DNA from: Rhizobium leguminosarum bv. trifolii WSM2297
Lineage (GTDB): Bacteria; Pseudomonadota; Alphaproteobacteria; Rhizobiales; Rhizobiaceae
DNA: 64,000 nt
Direction: 5' to 3'
NCBI RefSeq assembly: GCF_000271845.1
Contig: NZ_JH719395.1
Location: forward strand, 3,668,361-3,732,360
The notes beneath the pieces were generated by a model that made no database searches, had not been told where the DNA came from, and saw only the letters and a list, made by a program, of their open reading frames with translations. The position numbers were made by a program, and so were the translations under genes. This document shows positions 39,883 to 48,877 of this stretch, one piece after another. Position 1 is the first letter of the stretch; each line of letters begins with the position of its first letter.

Positions 39883-41364
39883 TCAGACGCCGCCGATGCA
39901 GAGATATTTCATTTCCAGATAATCGTCGGCGCCGTGGCGTGAGCCCTCGCGGCCGAGGCCGGATTGCTTGATGCCTCCGAAGGGTGCGGTCTCGGACGAC
40001 ATCAGGCCGGTATTGATGCCGATCATGCCGTACTCAAGCGCTTCCGCCACCCGCCAGACCTTCTTCAGATCGCCGGCATAGAAATAGGCGGCCAGACCGA
40101 ATTCCGTATCGTTGGCCTGGGCGATGACATCCTCGGCGGTTTCGAAGCGGAAGAGCGGCGCCACCGGCCCGAAGGTCTCCTCGCGCGCCACCTTCATGCC
40201 GCGCTGAACCCCGGTGAGTACGGTCGGCGTGAAGAAGGTGCCGGCGCCGTCGATGCGTTTGCCGCCGATCAGCAGCTTGGCGCCCTTGGCAAGCGCGTCG
40301 GCGACATGGTCTTCCACCTTGGCAAGGCCCTGCTCGTCGATCAGTGGTCCGACCTCGACACCCGGCTTGAAACCGTCGCCGACCGACATCTCGGCGACCT
40401 TGGCGGCAAGCTTGGCCGCGAAGGCGTCATAGACGCTCGACTGGATATACAGGCGATTGGCGCAAACGCAGGTCTGGCCGGCATTGCGATATTTGGAGGC
40501 AATTGCGCCCTCGACGGCGGCGTCGAGATCGGCATCGTCGAAGACGATGAACGGTGCGTTGCCGCCGAGCTCCAGGCTGACCTTCTTGATCTGATCGGCG
40601 CACTGCCGCATCAGGATGCGGCCGACCTCGGTCGAGCCGGTGAAGCTGATCTTGCGCACCTTGTCATTGCCGCAGAGCTCGCGGCCGATCGCCGGGCCGT
40701 CGATGCCGACGATGACGTTGAAGACGCCGGCGGGAATGCCGGCCTGTTCGGCGAGCACCGCAAGGGCGATTGCCGTCAGCGGCGTCTGCTCGGCGGGCTT
40801 CGACACCACAGTGCAGCCGACGGCCAGCGCCGGGGCAATCTTGCGGGCAATCATCGCCGCCGGGAAATTCCAAGGCGTGATCGTGCCGACGACGCCGACC
40901 GGCTGCTTGATGACGATCATGCGTTTATCGTTGGACGGCGCGGGGATCGTCTCGCCATAGATGCGCTTGGCCTCTTCCGCATACCATTCGACATAGGACG
41001 CGGCATAAAGGATCTCGCCGCGCGCTTCCGGGAAGGGTTTGCCCATTTCGGCGGTCAGGATCGCGGCGAGTTCGTCGGCATTGGCGACCATTAGATCGAA
41101 CCACTTGCGCAGGATGACGCTGCGCTCCTTGGCCGGGCGGGCGACCCAGGCCGGTTGGGCGGCATGGGCCGCATCGATTGCCGCCCGCGTCTCGGCAGCC
41201 CCCATATCGGGCAGCGAAGCGAGAAGCTCTCCCGTTGCCGGATTGAGCACGTCGAAAGTCCCGGCGGCATCGCCTGAGGTCCAGACGCCGTTGATGTAAC
41301 CGGCGGCGCGCAGGAACGGCGAAGAGAAGGGAACGTGTCTGGTCAGTGCTGTTGTAAAAGCCAT
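39883..41364 (-). CDS. gabD: Succinate-semialdehyde dehydrogenase
   Basis: 493-residue aldehyde dehydrogenase oxidising succinate semialdehyde to succinate in the GABA shunt. It has GVVGTITPWNFPAAMIARKI, the NAD loop FTGSTEVGR, the general base Glu in KVSLELGGNAPFIVF and the catalytic Cys in NAGQTCVCANR, with the GabD-like late block ETFGPVAPLFRFETAEDVI. It follows gabT by about 60 bases on the same strand. Other semialdehyde substrates cannot be excluded, but the context fits GabD well. Confidence 0.92.
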   Translation of the reverse strand: MAFTTALTRHVPFSSPFLRAAGYINGVWTSGDAAGTFDVLNPATGELLASLPDMGAAETRAAIDAAHAAQPAWVARPAKERSVILRKWFDLMVANADELAAILTAEMGKPFPEARGEILYAASYVEWYAEEAKRIYGETIPAPSNDKRMIVIKQPVGVVGTITPWNFPAAMIARKIAPALAVGCTVVSKPAEQTPLTAIALAVLAEQAGIPAGVFNVIVGIDGPAIGRELCGNDKVRKISFTGSTEVGRILMRQCADQIKKVSLELGGNAPFIVFDDADLDAAVEGAIASKYRNAGQTCVCANRLYIQSSVYDAFAAKLAAKVAEMSVGDGFKPGVEVGPLIDEQGLAKVEDHVADALAKGAKLLIGGKRIDGAGTFFTPTVLTGVQRGMKVAREETFGPVAPLFRFETAEDVIAQANDTEFGLAAYFYAGDLKKVWRVAEALEYGMIGINTGLMSSETAPFGGIKQSGLGREGSRHGADDYLEMKYLCIGGV

Positions 41365-41427
41365 CTCATATCTCCTTGGGAGCGGCTGCCTTCTGCCGGC
41401 AGCCGTTGAAGTGCGGTTGCTGTCGCG

Positions 41428-42708
41428 TCACTTGGCCGTGCTCACGTCCAGCATCGAGGCTTCGAGAATGTCGAGCGCCTCGCCGAGAACCTCGTCCTGG
41501 ATGGTGATCGGCGCGAGGAAGCGGATGACGTTGCCGTGGACACCGCAGGTGAGCAGGATCAGCCCCTTGTCGAGAGCCGTCAGCCGCACCCGGTTGGCGA
41601 AATCAGCGCTCGGCAGTGCCGTCGTCCGATCGTTGAATTCGACGGCGTTCATGAAACCCGGCCCACGGATATCGACGATCTCCGGCACCGCATCGCGCAG
41701 CGATTCCAGCCGCTGCTTCAGCCGCCCGCCGAGCTGGTTGGCGCGGTTGCAGAGATCCTCGTCGGCGATGACGTCGAGAACGGCGTGGGCGGCAGCGATT
41801 CCGAGCGGATTGCCGCCATAGGTGCCGCCGAGCCCGCCCGGTCCCGGCGCATCCATGATTTCGGCGCGGCCGGTGACGGCGGCGAGCGGAAAGCCGCCGG
41901 CAAGGCTCTTGGCCATCGTCGTCAGGTCGGCCGCCACCTCATGGTGATCCATCGCGAACATCTTGCCGGTGCGGGCAAAACCGGTCTGCACCTCGTCGGT
42001 GATCAGCAGGATGCCATGCTGGTCGCAGAGCTCGCGCAGCGCCTTCATGAAGGCGGCCGGCGCTGGGTAGAAACCGCCTTCGCCCTGCACCGGCTCGATG
42101 ATGATGGCCGCGACCCGCTGCGGATCGATATCGGCGGCGAAGAGCTTCTTCAGCGCTGCAAGCGATTGATCGGCGGTGACACCGTGCAGCTCGACCGGGA
42201 AGGGGACATGGAAAACATCGCCCGGCATCGCGCCGAAGCCGACCTTGTAAGGCACGACCTTGCCGGTCAGCGCCATACCCATGAAGGTGCGGCCATGGAA
42301 ACCGCCGCCAAAGGCGATGACGGCCGAGCGGCCGGTTGCCGCCCGCGCGATCTTGACGGCATTTTCGACCGCTTCGGCGCCTGTCGTGACGAAGATCGTC
42401 TTCTTCTCGAAGTCACCCGGCAGCAGCGCGTTCAGCCGTTCGGCAAGACTGACATAGCTTTCATAAGGGACCACCTGATGGCAGGTGTGGGTGAAGTGAT
42501 CGAGCTGATCCTTGACCGCTGCGATCACCCGGGGATGACGGTGGCCGGTGTTGAGAACGGCGATGCCGGCGGCGAAATCGATGTAACGGCGGCCTTCCTT
42601 GTCCCAGATCTCGGCATTCTCTGCGCGATCGGCATAGATCTGGGTCGTCATTCCGACGCCGCGTGAAATAGCGGCGTTCTTCCGGTCGGTAAGGCTTGTC
42701 GTGGGCAT
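41428..42708 (-). CDS. gabT: 4-aminobutyrate aminotransferase
   Basis: 426-residue class III PLP aminotransferase. FAAGIAVLNTGHRHPRVI near the N-terminus, FVTTGAEAVENAVKIARA (PLP phosphate site), GGGFHGRTFMGMALTG, LLITDEVQTGFARTGKMFA (Asp for the pyridine nitrogen) and the Schiff-base Lys in TTMAKSLAGGFPLAA. GabT-specific order with gabD downstream and a divergent regulator upstream. It transfers the GABA amino group to 2-oxoglutarate to give succinate semialdehyde. Confidence 0.94.
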   Translation of the reverse strand: MPTTSLTDRKNAAISRGVGMTTQIYADRAENAEIWDKEGRRYIDFAAGIAVLNTGHRHPRVIAAVKDQLDHFTHTCHQVVPYESYVSLAERLNALLPGDFEKKTIFVTTGAEAVENAVKIARAATGRSAVIAFGGGFHGRTFMGMALTGKVVPYKVGFGAMPGDVFHVPFPVELHGVTADQSLAALKKLFAADIDPQRVAAIIIEPVQGEGGFYPAPAAFMKALRELCDQHGILLITDEVQTGFARTGKMFAMDHHEVAADLTTMAKSLAGGFPLAAVTGRAEIMDAPGPGGLGGTYGGNPLGIAAAHAVLDVIADEDLCNRANQLGGRLKQRLESLRDAVPEIVDIRGPGFMNAVEFNDRTTALPSADFANRVRLTALDKGLILLTCGVHGNVIRFLAPITIQDEVLGEALDILEASMLDVSTAK

Positions 42709-42873
42709 CGATCCGCTCCTGCGTTAAAGGTTTTAGAATTATCTTGCATAAGTTCTGCAAGGAATTTATAGAACTCCTACATTTTTCCTGCAAGAAAACA
42801 AGCGGCAATTTTTGCTTCAAACATCACGCGGTTTGATGAATGCTCGCGGCGATTGGAATTGGGGATATTTCGG
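42709..42873. promoter_or_regulatory. Divergent gabT / regulator promoter with inverted repeats
   Basis: AT-rich divergent region. CTTGCA (42743-42748) and TGCAAG (42756-42761) form an inverted repeat, and the related words TTCTGCAAGGAA (42753-42764) and TTCCTGCAAGAA (from 42785) occur in opposite orientation about 20 bases apart. They are likely binding sites for the MerR/XRE/cupin regulator. Confidence 0.5.
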
Positions 42874-43683
42874 ATGAATGAGAATGCGCCGGTACGCTAC
42901 AAGGTGGCAGAGGCGGCAAGGCTTGCGGGCGTTTCCGCCTCGACGCTGCGCCTCTGGGAAAGCCAGGGTCTGCTGGTTCCCGGCCGTTCGCAAACCGGTC
43001 ATCGGCAATACAGCGCCGATGATGTGGCGAGGTTGAAGCGCATCTCCTGGTTTCGTGTCGAGCGGGGGCTCAATCCGGCAGCCATCCGCGAGGCGCTGGA
43101 GGGCGAAGAACCTTCCGCCGACGGCGCCGAGACAGGCCAGGGCACCGGCCTCGGCCGCAAGCTGCGTAGCCTGCGCCATGCGAGCGGCAAGACGCTCGAT
43201 CAGGTGGCCGGCGATATCGGCATCACCGCTTCGACGCTGTCGACGCTGGAGCGCACCTCGCAGGGCGTCAGCTTCAAGACCCTGCACGACCTCGCCGAAT
43301 ATTACGGCACCACCGTCTCCCGCCTCTCCGGCGAGGAAAGCGACGAGGTACCGGCGTTGGTGCGCGCCGCGGAATGGCGTACCTGGCCGGAAACGACGCC
43401 TGGCGTTGCGGTGCAGCTGCTTGCCGAAGGCCGCAGGATGATGGACTGTCATCGCTTCGTGCTGGCGCCGGGCGCGGCCAGCGAGGGCGCCTATCGCCAC
43501 GAGGGCGAGGAATTCATGCATGTCCTTTCCGGCCGGCTCGAACTGGTGCTCGACAGCGATCAGTTCTTCGATCTCGGCCCGGGTGATTCACTTTATTTCG
43601 AAAGCCGCCGCTACCATTCCTGGCGCAACCGCCATGACGGCGAAACCGTGCTTCTCTGGATCAACACGCCGCCGACATTCTGA
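42874..43683 (+). CDS. MerR-XRE-cupin regulator of GABA catabolism (predicted)
   Basis: 269 residues with three domains. A MerR-type winged HTH (about 8-75: KVAEAARLAGVSASTLRLWE, GHRQYSADDVARLKRI), an XRE/Cro HTH (about 93-150: LRSLRHASGKTLDQVAGDIG, ITASTLSTLERTSQGVSFKT), and a C-terminal cupin (about 195-262: AYRHEGEEFMHVLSGRLELV, LGPGDSLYFESRRYHSWRN) that binds a small ligand. Start ATG 42874 follows GGGGA. The XRE-cupin part resembles PuuR-type regulators of putrescine/GABA genes, and the gene is divergent from gabT-gabD, which it probably controls. Confidence 0.88.
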   Translation: MNENAPVRYKVAEAARLAGVSASTLRLWESQGLLVPGRSQTGHRQYSADDVARLKRISWFRVERGLNPAAIREALEGEEPSADGAETGQGTGLGRKLRSLRHASGKTLDQVAGDIGITASTLSTLERTSQGVSFKTLHDLAEYYGTTVSRLSGEESDEVPALVRAAEWRTWPETTPGVAVQLLAEGRRMMDCHRFVLAPGAASEGAYRHEGEEFMHVLSGRLELVLDSDQFFDLGPGDSLYFESRRYHSWRNRHDGETVLLWINTPPTF

Positions 43684-43697
43684 CGGCCCGCATCGGC

Positions 43698-43794
43698 CCG
43701 AAAATCGGAATCGATTTTCGGAAAGCACGATGCGGAGATTAAAAGAGGTAGAGCGCCCTTTGTGCGTCCGAGAGGACGCACAAAGGGCGCTCTA
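43698..43794. repeat. RIME1-like palindromic element
   Basis: About 100 bases with two large palindromes: CCGAAAATCG/CGATTTTCGG (43698-43721), and a perfect 21-bp-arm hairpin starting TAGAGCGCCCTTTGTGCG (43749-43769 against 43774-43794). The two-palindrome design agrees with RIME1 elements of Rhizobiaceae. It fills the gap between the regulator gene and the RNase D-like gene. Confidence 0.8.
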
Positions 43795-43871
43795 GCAGCA
43801 GGAAGCGGTTTCGCGCTTTGCGCCTTTGCGCTATAGCGCGAGTGGAGAGTATCCGAACGAAAGACAGTCTC

Positions 43872-44498
43872 ATGGCGGCCACCATACGTTTTCACGAAGG
43901 CGATATTTCCGCAGCCGATGCCGCGCGCTACACCGGCGCGATTGCCATCGACACCGAAACGCTCGGCCTGGTGCCGCGCCGGGACCGGCTCTGCGTCGTC
44001 CAGCTTTCACCGGGTGACGGCACCGCCGACATCATCCGCATCGCCGCCGGCCAGAAAGAGGCTCCCAATCTGGTCGCCCTTCTCGAAGATCCCACCCATC
44101 AGAAGATCTTTCATTACGGCCGCTTCGATATTGCCGTGCTCTTTCACACCTTCGGCGTCACCACCAACCCGGTCTTCTGCACCAAGATCGCCTCGCGTCT
44201 GATCCGCACCTATACGGATCGCCACGGGCTGAAGGACAATCTCAAGGAGATGCTCGACGTCGATATCTCCAAGGCGCAGCAGTCCTCCGACTGGGCGGCC
44301 GAAACGCTGTCTCCGGCCCAGCTCGAATATGCCGCTTCCGATGTGCTTTATCTGCATGCGCTGCGCGACAAGCTGACGGAACGCCTGCTCCGCGACGGCC
44401 GCTTCGACCATGCGACGGCCTGCTTCGCATTCCTGCCGACCCGCGCCAAACTGGACCTGCTCGGCTGGGAAGAGGCCGATATTTTCGCCCATAGCTGA
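43872..44498 (+). CDS. Ribonuclease D-like 3'-5' exonuclease
   Basis: 208-residue DEDDy-type exonuclease domain without the HRDC domains of full-length RNase D (about 375 residues). ExoI motif AIAIDTETLGL (Asp, Glu), ExoII FHYGRFDIAVLF (Asp), ExoIII LEYAASDVLYLHAL (Tyr...Asp). Start ATG 43872 (MAATIRFHEGD) chosen because the upstream 18 codons lie in repeat-adjacent DNA. It probably trims tRNA or other RNA 3' ends. Single gene. Confidence 0.9.
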   Translation: MAATIRFHEGDISAADAARYTGAIAIDTETLGLVPRRDRLCVVQLSPGDGTADIIRIAAGQKEAPNLVALLEDPTHQKIFHYGRFDIAVLFHTFGVTTNPVFCTKIASRLIRTYTDRHGLKDNLKEMLDVDISKAQQSSDWAAETLSPAQLEYAASDVLYLHALRDKLTERLLRDGRFDHATACFAFLPTRAKLDLLGWEEADIFAHS

Positions 44499-44726
44499 GG
44501 AAATCGCCCGCGACTTGCGTGGAACAACGACCGTGGACGGGCTTGTCTGCGGCCGTTAGCGATTCGTTAACGCCTCTTTCCTAAAATTCCCATTAATATT
44601 TATGCATTCGATGACGCTCAACTTGCGTCATGCGGACGGGAGGATCTGCTGGGTGCAAGGGGGCCGGATGAGCGCGGTCCTTTTATAGAGCCTGCTTTCA
44701 TCGTCACTTTACGAAAGGAGCATGCC
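44499..44726. other. Intergenic region before the alanine-rich hypothetical gene
   Basis: 228 bases without a gene. The middle (about 44580-44610) is AT-rich (TTCCCATTAATATTTATGC), a likely promoter for the following gene. No hairpin element stands out. Confidence 0.5.
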
Positions 44727-46271
44727 ATGTTGACTCCCGTTCGTGCAGCGTCCAATGCAAGCTTTTCGTCTCAAGGCCAGACTGCGGCGATCGTCGCCAG
44801 CGGCCTCGGCCAGTCTGTGATTGCTCCCGCGCCCGTCAACGCCGTCGAGGCCGCTGACCTGAATTCCGCCATTGCCGGCAAGCTCAATATCCTGCTGCTT
44901 GCCGCACGCGAGCGCATGGTCGAAGCCCTTCTGGATGCTATCAATTCCGCCGGCGCCGTGATCTCGCTGGATCGCGGCGAGGACGAGACCAATCTTGCCT
45001 TCGCCTTCCGGCTTGCCGATGCCATCCAGCGGCTGCCGGCGGCCAGGATCGACGAGGCCGAGCGCCAACTGACGGAGCAAGGCCACAGCCTGCCGCTTCG
45101 GATGATCGCCGCAGCCCTGAAGAACCCCGCAGGCCCGGAAGCAGCCCGCATCGTCGCTTATCTGGAAATCGTCCGCTACAAGGATCGCGATCTCGCCGCC
45201 CGCGCCGTCGTGCGCTCCTATGGCCAGAATGACGCTTCGCCGATGCGCACTGAAGCCCGGCCGGAGATCCAGCTGCATGAGGACAGCCTGCCTGCCATAT
45301 TGCGTCAATCAGCAGAAAAGGTAGCGGTATCGGCCGATGCGCCGGCCGAGGCTGCAGAGCTCGCGACCGCCGAGGAAGCGATCATCGCCGAAGCCGTGGA
45401 AGCCGCCGATCCGGAAACGCCGCAGACTGAAAACCGGGCTCAGTCGGCTTCGGTAACGGCAAGGGAGGCCGCCCCGGCAAAATCTCCGCCGCAGGAGGTC
45501 GACGTCGCGCAAGCCTTGCCGTCCGAAGCCACAGCCGCCGAGGGCGCGGGGGAAACGCTGGAGGCGCCTGCCACCCAGCCTCTCACGACATCGGAAAAGA
45601 CCGATCCCGTCATTCCCAGGAGCTGGACAGGAATTGTCGCTTCGATGACCGAAGAGGTCTCCGAGATGATCGTCACCATCATCCGCGAGCAGGAGATCGA
45701 AACCGTGCCGGAAGACGGCCCCGTCGAAGCGGCCGTGGAGATCGATGCGATCCTCGATGATGCCGTCATCAGCGATGCGGCCGAAACCTTGATCCGCCAG
45801 CCGGTGGAATTCGTTGTGCCGGATGCTCGCCAGTCGGCCGCGCCCCGCCCGTCGCAGATGGATGGCGAGATCGTCGCCGCGGCGGCTCGCCAGCCGAAAG
45901 AAACCGCCGCGCTACCGCCAATGATGCCGATTTCCGAGGTGGCCGAGGCTGCTTATGTGCCGCTCGCGGCAAGAATGCCGGAGGGGCTCGCCTATACGCA
46001 GCTGCCTTATCAGTTTGCCAAGGATGCCCCGTCGAACGAGACGGCGGGCGAAACGAGCCACCAGCATCAGCATCACCATGACGGCGCGCCGCAGGATGAG
46101 CACCAGGCCCAGTCCGGCGGCGAGGACGCCGAGCCCGACGCCGAAGCCACAGAAGCTGTGCCGCCGCGCAGGACGCCGAGGATGGTCGATGTCGATCCGA
46201 CGCCGTATCAGCCAGCCGCGTCAGCCGATCCTGTCTATGCGCTCTATCAGCGGATGGTCGGGTGGGAATAA
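44727..46271 (+). CDS. Conserved-type rhizobial hypothetical protein, low-complexity middle and His-rich tail
   Basis: 514 residues; I do not recognise a family. The first ~175 residues look folded and helical (AGKLNILLLAARERMVEALL, RLADAIQRLPAARIDEAERQ, AARIVAYLEIVRYKDRDLAA). Residues about 190-420 are Ala/Glu/Pro-rich and probably disordered. A histidine-rich run, SHQHQHHHDG, near residue 450 could bind metal. The C-terminus VDPTPYQPAASADPVYALYQ is ordered again. No signal peptide or membrane segment. AAAGGAG (44714-44720) supports ATG 44727. It stands alone between RNase D and rpsA. Confidence 0.75.
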   Translation: MLTPVRAASNASFSSQGQTAAIVASGLGQSVIAPAPVNAVEAADLNSAIAGKLNILLLAARERMVEALLDAINSAGAVISLDRGEDETNLAFAFRLADAIQRLPAARIDEAERQLTEQGHSLPLRMIAAALKNPAGPEAARIVAYLEIVRYKDRDLAARAVVRSYGQNDASPMRTEARPEIQLHEDSLPAILRQSAEKVAVSADAPAEAAELATAEEAIIAEAVEAADPETPQTENRAQSASVTAREAAPAKSPPQEVDVAQALPSEATAAEGAGETLEAPATQPLTTSEKTDPVIPRSWTGIVASMTEEVSEMIVTIIREQEIETVPEDGPVEAAVEIDAILDDAVISDAAETLIRQPVEFVVPDARQSAAPRPSQMDGEIVAAAARQPKETAALPPMMPISEVAEAAYVPLAARMPEGLAYTQLPYQFAKDAPSNETAGETSHQHQHHHDGAPQDEHQAQSGGEDAEPDAEATEAVPPRRTPRMVDVDPTPYQPAASADPVYALYQRMVGWE

Positions 46272-46289
46272 ATTTCCATAGTCCGAAAA

Positions 46290-46323
46290 TGAAGAACCCG
46301 CCGGATCGCTCCGGCGGGTTCTT
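46290..46323. terminator. Bidirectional terminator
   Basis: GAAGAACCCGCCGGA (46290-46304) and TCCGGCGGGTTCTTC (46309-46323) form a perfect 15-bp stem over TCGC, between the converging hypothetical gene and rpsA. Confidence 0.9.
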
Positions 46324-46346
46324 CAATTCAAAGGCGGATGCGAAGC

Positions 46347-48050
46347 TTATTCGCCGCCGCGGTTCTTCAGGGCTGCGCCCAGGATGTCGCCGAGCGAAGC
46401 GCCTGAGTCGGACGAACCGAACTGAGCAACGGCTTCCTTCTCTTCCGCAATCTCCAGAGCCTTGATGGACAGCATGATCTTGCGGTCCTTCTTGGAGAAG
46501 TTGGTGACGCGGGCGTCGAACACCTGGCCGACCGAGAAGCGCTCAGGGCGCTGCTCGTCGCGGTCGCGGGCGAGATCGGCGCGACGGATGAAGGAAGTGA
46601 TGTCCTCGTGGTTGACGAGCTTCACTTCGACGCCGCCGTCGTTGACCGCGATGACTTCGCAGGAAACGACTGCATTCTTGCGCAGGTCGCCGGAAGCGGC
46701 AGCATCGCCGACCGCATCCTTGCCGAGCTGCTTGATGCCGAGCGAGATGCGTTCCTTCTCGACATCGACGTCGAGAACGACGGCCTTGACGACGTCACCC
46801 TTGTTGAACTCCTCGATGACCTGTTCGCCCGGACGGTTCCAGTCGAGGTCGGAGAGGTGAACCATGCCGTCGACATCGCCGTCGAGGCCGATGAACAGGC
46901 CGAATTCGGTCTTGTTCTTGACTTCGCCTTCGACTTCAGTGCCGGCCGGATGGCTGCGGGCGAATGCTGCCCACGGGTTTTCCAGCGTCTGCTTGAGGCC
47001 GAGCGAGATACGGCGCTTGGACGGATCGACTTCGAGAACGACGACTTCGACTTCCTGGCTCGTGGACAGGATCTTGCCGGGGTGAACGTTCTTCTTGGTC
47101 CAGGACATTTCCGAGATGTGGATCAGGCCTTCGATGCCCGGCTCCAGCTCGACGAACGCACCGTAGTCGGTGATATTCGTGACGGTACCGGAAATCTTCT
47201 TGCCTTCCGGATACTTGGCCTGGATGCCATCCCACGGATCGCTCTCGAGCTGCTTCATGCCGAGCGAGATGCGATGGGTTTCCTGGTTGATGCGGATGAT
47301 CTGAACCTTGACCTGCTGGCCGATGTTCAGGATTTCCGACGGATGGTTCACACGGCGCCATGCCATGTCGGTGACGTGCAGCAGGCCGTCGATGCCGCCG
47401 AGGTCGACGAACGCACCGTAATCGGTGATGTTCTTGACGACGCCGTCGACAACCTGGCCTTCTTCCAGGTTCTGAACGATTTCAGAACGCTGCTCGGCAC
47501 GGGATTCTTCCAGAACCGTACGGCGCGAAACCACGATGTTGCCGCGGCGCTTGTCCATCTTGAGGATTTCGAAGGGCTGCGGGTTGTGCATCAGCGGCGT
47601 GACGTCGCGGATCGGGCGGATATCGACCTGCGAACGCGGCAGGAAGGCGATCGCACCGTCGAGATCGACCGTGAAGCCGCCCTTGACCTGGTTGAAGATC
47701 ACACCTTCGACGCGCTCGCCGGCTTCGAACTTGGCTTCGAGCTTGACCCAGCTCTCTTCGCGGCGAGCCTTCTCGCGCGACAGAACGGCTTCGCCGAGCG
47801 CGTTTTCGATACGCTCGACGTAAACTTCGACTTCATCGCCAACCTTGAGCTGGCCATCCTTGGCGCGGGCGCCGAATTCCTTGAGCGCGATGCGGCCTTC
47901 GACCTTCAGGCCGACGTCGACAACGGCAACATCCTTTTCGATGCCGGTGACGATACCCTTGGTAACATAGCCTTCGGCCAGATCGTTCTTGGCAAAGGAC
48001 TCTTCCAGAAGGGCCGCGAAATCCTCGCGAGAGGGAGTAGCTACTGACAT
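46347..48050 (-). CDS. rpsA: 30S ribosomal protein S1
   Basis: 567 residues from ATG 48050 (MSVATPSREDFAALLEESF); the frame is open further up but that sequence is not S1-like. Six S1 RNA-binding repeats can be followed, for example GIVTGIEKDVAVVDVGLKVE, VVKNITDYGAFVDLGGIDGL, TVTNITDYGAFVELEPGIEG and VKNKTEFGLFIGLDGDVDGM. It helps mRNA binding at translation initiation. It follows cmk, the usual alphaproteobacterial order, but a strong terminator between them suggests an own promoter. Confidence 0.97.
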   Translation of the reverse strand: MSVATPSREDFAALLEESFAKNDLAEGYVTKGIVTGIEKDVAVVDVGLKVEGRIALKEFGARAKDGQLKVGDEVEVYVERIENALGEAVLSREKARREESWVKLEAKFEAGERVEGVIFNQVKGGFTVDLDGAIAFLPRSQVDIRPIRDVTPLMHNPQPFEILKMDKRRGNIVVSRRTVLEESRAEQRSEIVQNLEEGQVVDGVVKNITDYGAFVDLGGIDGLLHVTDMAWRRVNHPSEILNIGQQVKVQIIRINQETHRISLGMKQLESDPWDGIQAKYPEGKKISGTVTNITDYGAFVELEPGIEGLIHISEMSWTKKNVHPGKILSTSQEVEVVVLEVDPSKRRISLGLKQTLENPWAAFARSHPAGTEVEGEVKNKTEFGLFIGLDGDVDGMVHLSDLDWNRPGEQVIEEFNKGDVVKAVVLDVDVEKERISLGIKQLGKDAVGDAAASGDLRKNAVVSCEVIAVNDGGVEVKLVNHEDITSFIRRADLARDRDEQRPERFSVGQVFDARVTNFSKKDRKIMLSIKALEIAEEKEAVAQFGSSDSGASLGDILGAALKNRGGE

Positions 48051-48186
48051 AAAATCTCCTGCGTGTCCTGGATAGGGAAGCGGACACGTATGCGCCGGTT
48101 GGTTTGCGTTGAACGGGCCTGAACCCAGTCCGCCCTCTTTCACGAAGGCAATCCGGCGCTTGGACGGAATTTCAGGCTGCTGTATT

Positions 48187-48225
48187 AAAAAAAGCGATCC
48201 ATGCTCGAAGCATGCAAAATCGCTT
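48187..48225 (-). terminator. Terminator between cmk and rpsA
   Basis: On the minus strand, AAGCGAT...GCATGC and GCATGG...ATCGCTT pair around TTCGA and run into seven T residues (48187-48193). It lies directly behind the cmk stop. Confidence 0.85.
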
Positions 48226-48229
48226 GAAT

Positions 48230-48877
48230 TTAGGCATTTCGGCTCAAGACCGCATCGATGATCGATTGTGCAGCTTGAAACGCGGCTTCTATACTCATTT
48301 CCGACGTATCAAGCAAGTGCGCATCATCAGCTGGTTTCAAAGGGCTGTCGGCCCGTCCCATGTCGCGTTCGTCGCGCCGCTTGACGTCTTCGAAAATCGC
48401 ATCGAAATCCGCCGTGGCTCCCCTGCCGAGGATCTCGTCGTAACGGCGTCTTGCGCGGACCTCCGGCGCCGCCGTCACATAGAGTTTGACCGGTGCATCC
48501 GGGCAGACAACGGTGCCGATATCGCGTCCATCGAGCACGGTTCCCGGCGCCTTCGTCGCAAATCGCCGCTGCGCCTCGACCAGCGCCCGGCGCACCCCCG
48601 GCATGACGGCAATCTTCGAGGCGGCTTCGCCGATCTCATGTCTGGAAAGTATATCGCGATCCAACCCGGCGAGTTCAACCTCTCGCGCAATCTTTTCCGC
48701 CACCGCCTCGTCGTTAAGCGGCAGGCCGGCGTCGAGCAGCGCCTTGGCCGTTGCGCGGTAAGTCAGGCCGGTGTCGAGATGATGGAAGCCGTATTGCTCC
48801 GCGATGCGGCGCGAAAGCGTGCCCTTGCCGGCCGCAGCCGGGCCATCGATGGCGATGGTGAATGTCTTGGTGGTCAT
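48230..48877 (-). CDS. cmk: Cytidylate kinase
   Basis: 215-residue CMP/dCMP kinase. P-loop [19 protein letters not shown] near residue 8, [38 protein letters not shown] and the Arg-rich lid region [20 protein letters not shown]. Start ATG 48877 ([12 protein letters not shown]) gives the usual length; the open extension upstream is not cmk-like. It lies upstream of rpsA as in many bacteria. aroA, which often precedes cmk in alphaproteobacteria, is absent here. Confidence 0.96.
   Translation of the reverse strand: MTTKTFTIAIDGPAAAGKGTLSRRIAEQYGFHHLDTGLTYRATAKALLDAGLPLNDEAVAEKIAREVELAGLDRDILSRHEIGEAASKIAVMPGVRRALVEAQRRFATKAPGTVLDGRDIGTVVCPDAPVKLYVTAAPEVRARRRYDEILGRGATADFDAIFEDVKRRDERDMGRADSPLKPADDAHLLDTSEMSIEAAFQAAQSIIDAVLSRNA

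Noticed and set aside
46608..48047. 479-codon open frame on the plus strand
   Set aside because: Mirror of rpsA; the S1 repeats in the minus-strand protein are decisive.
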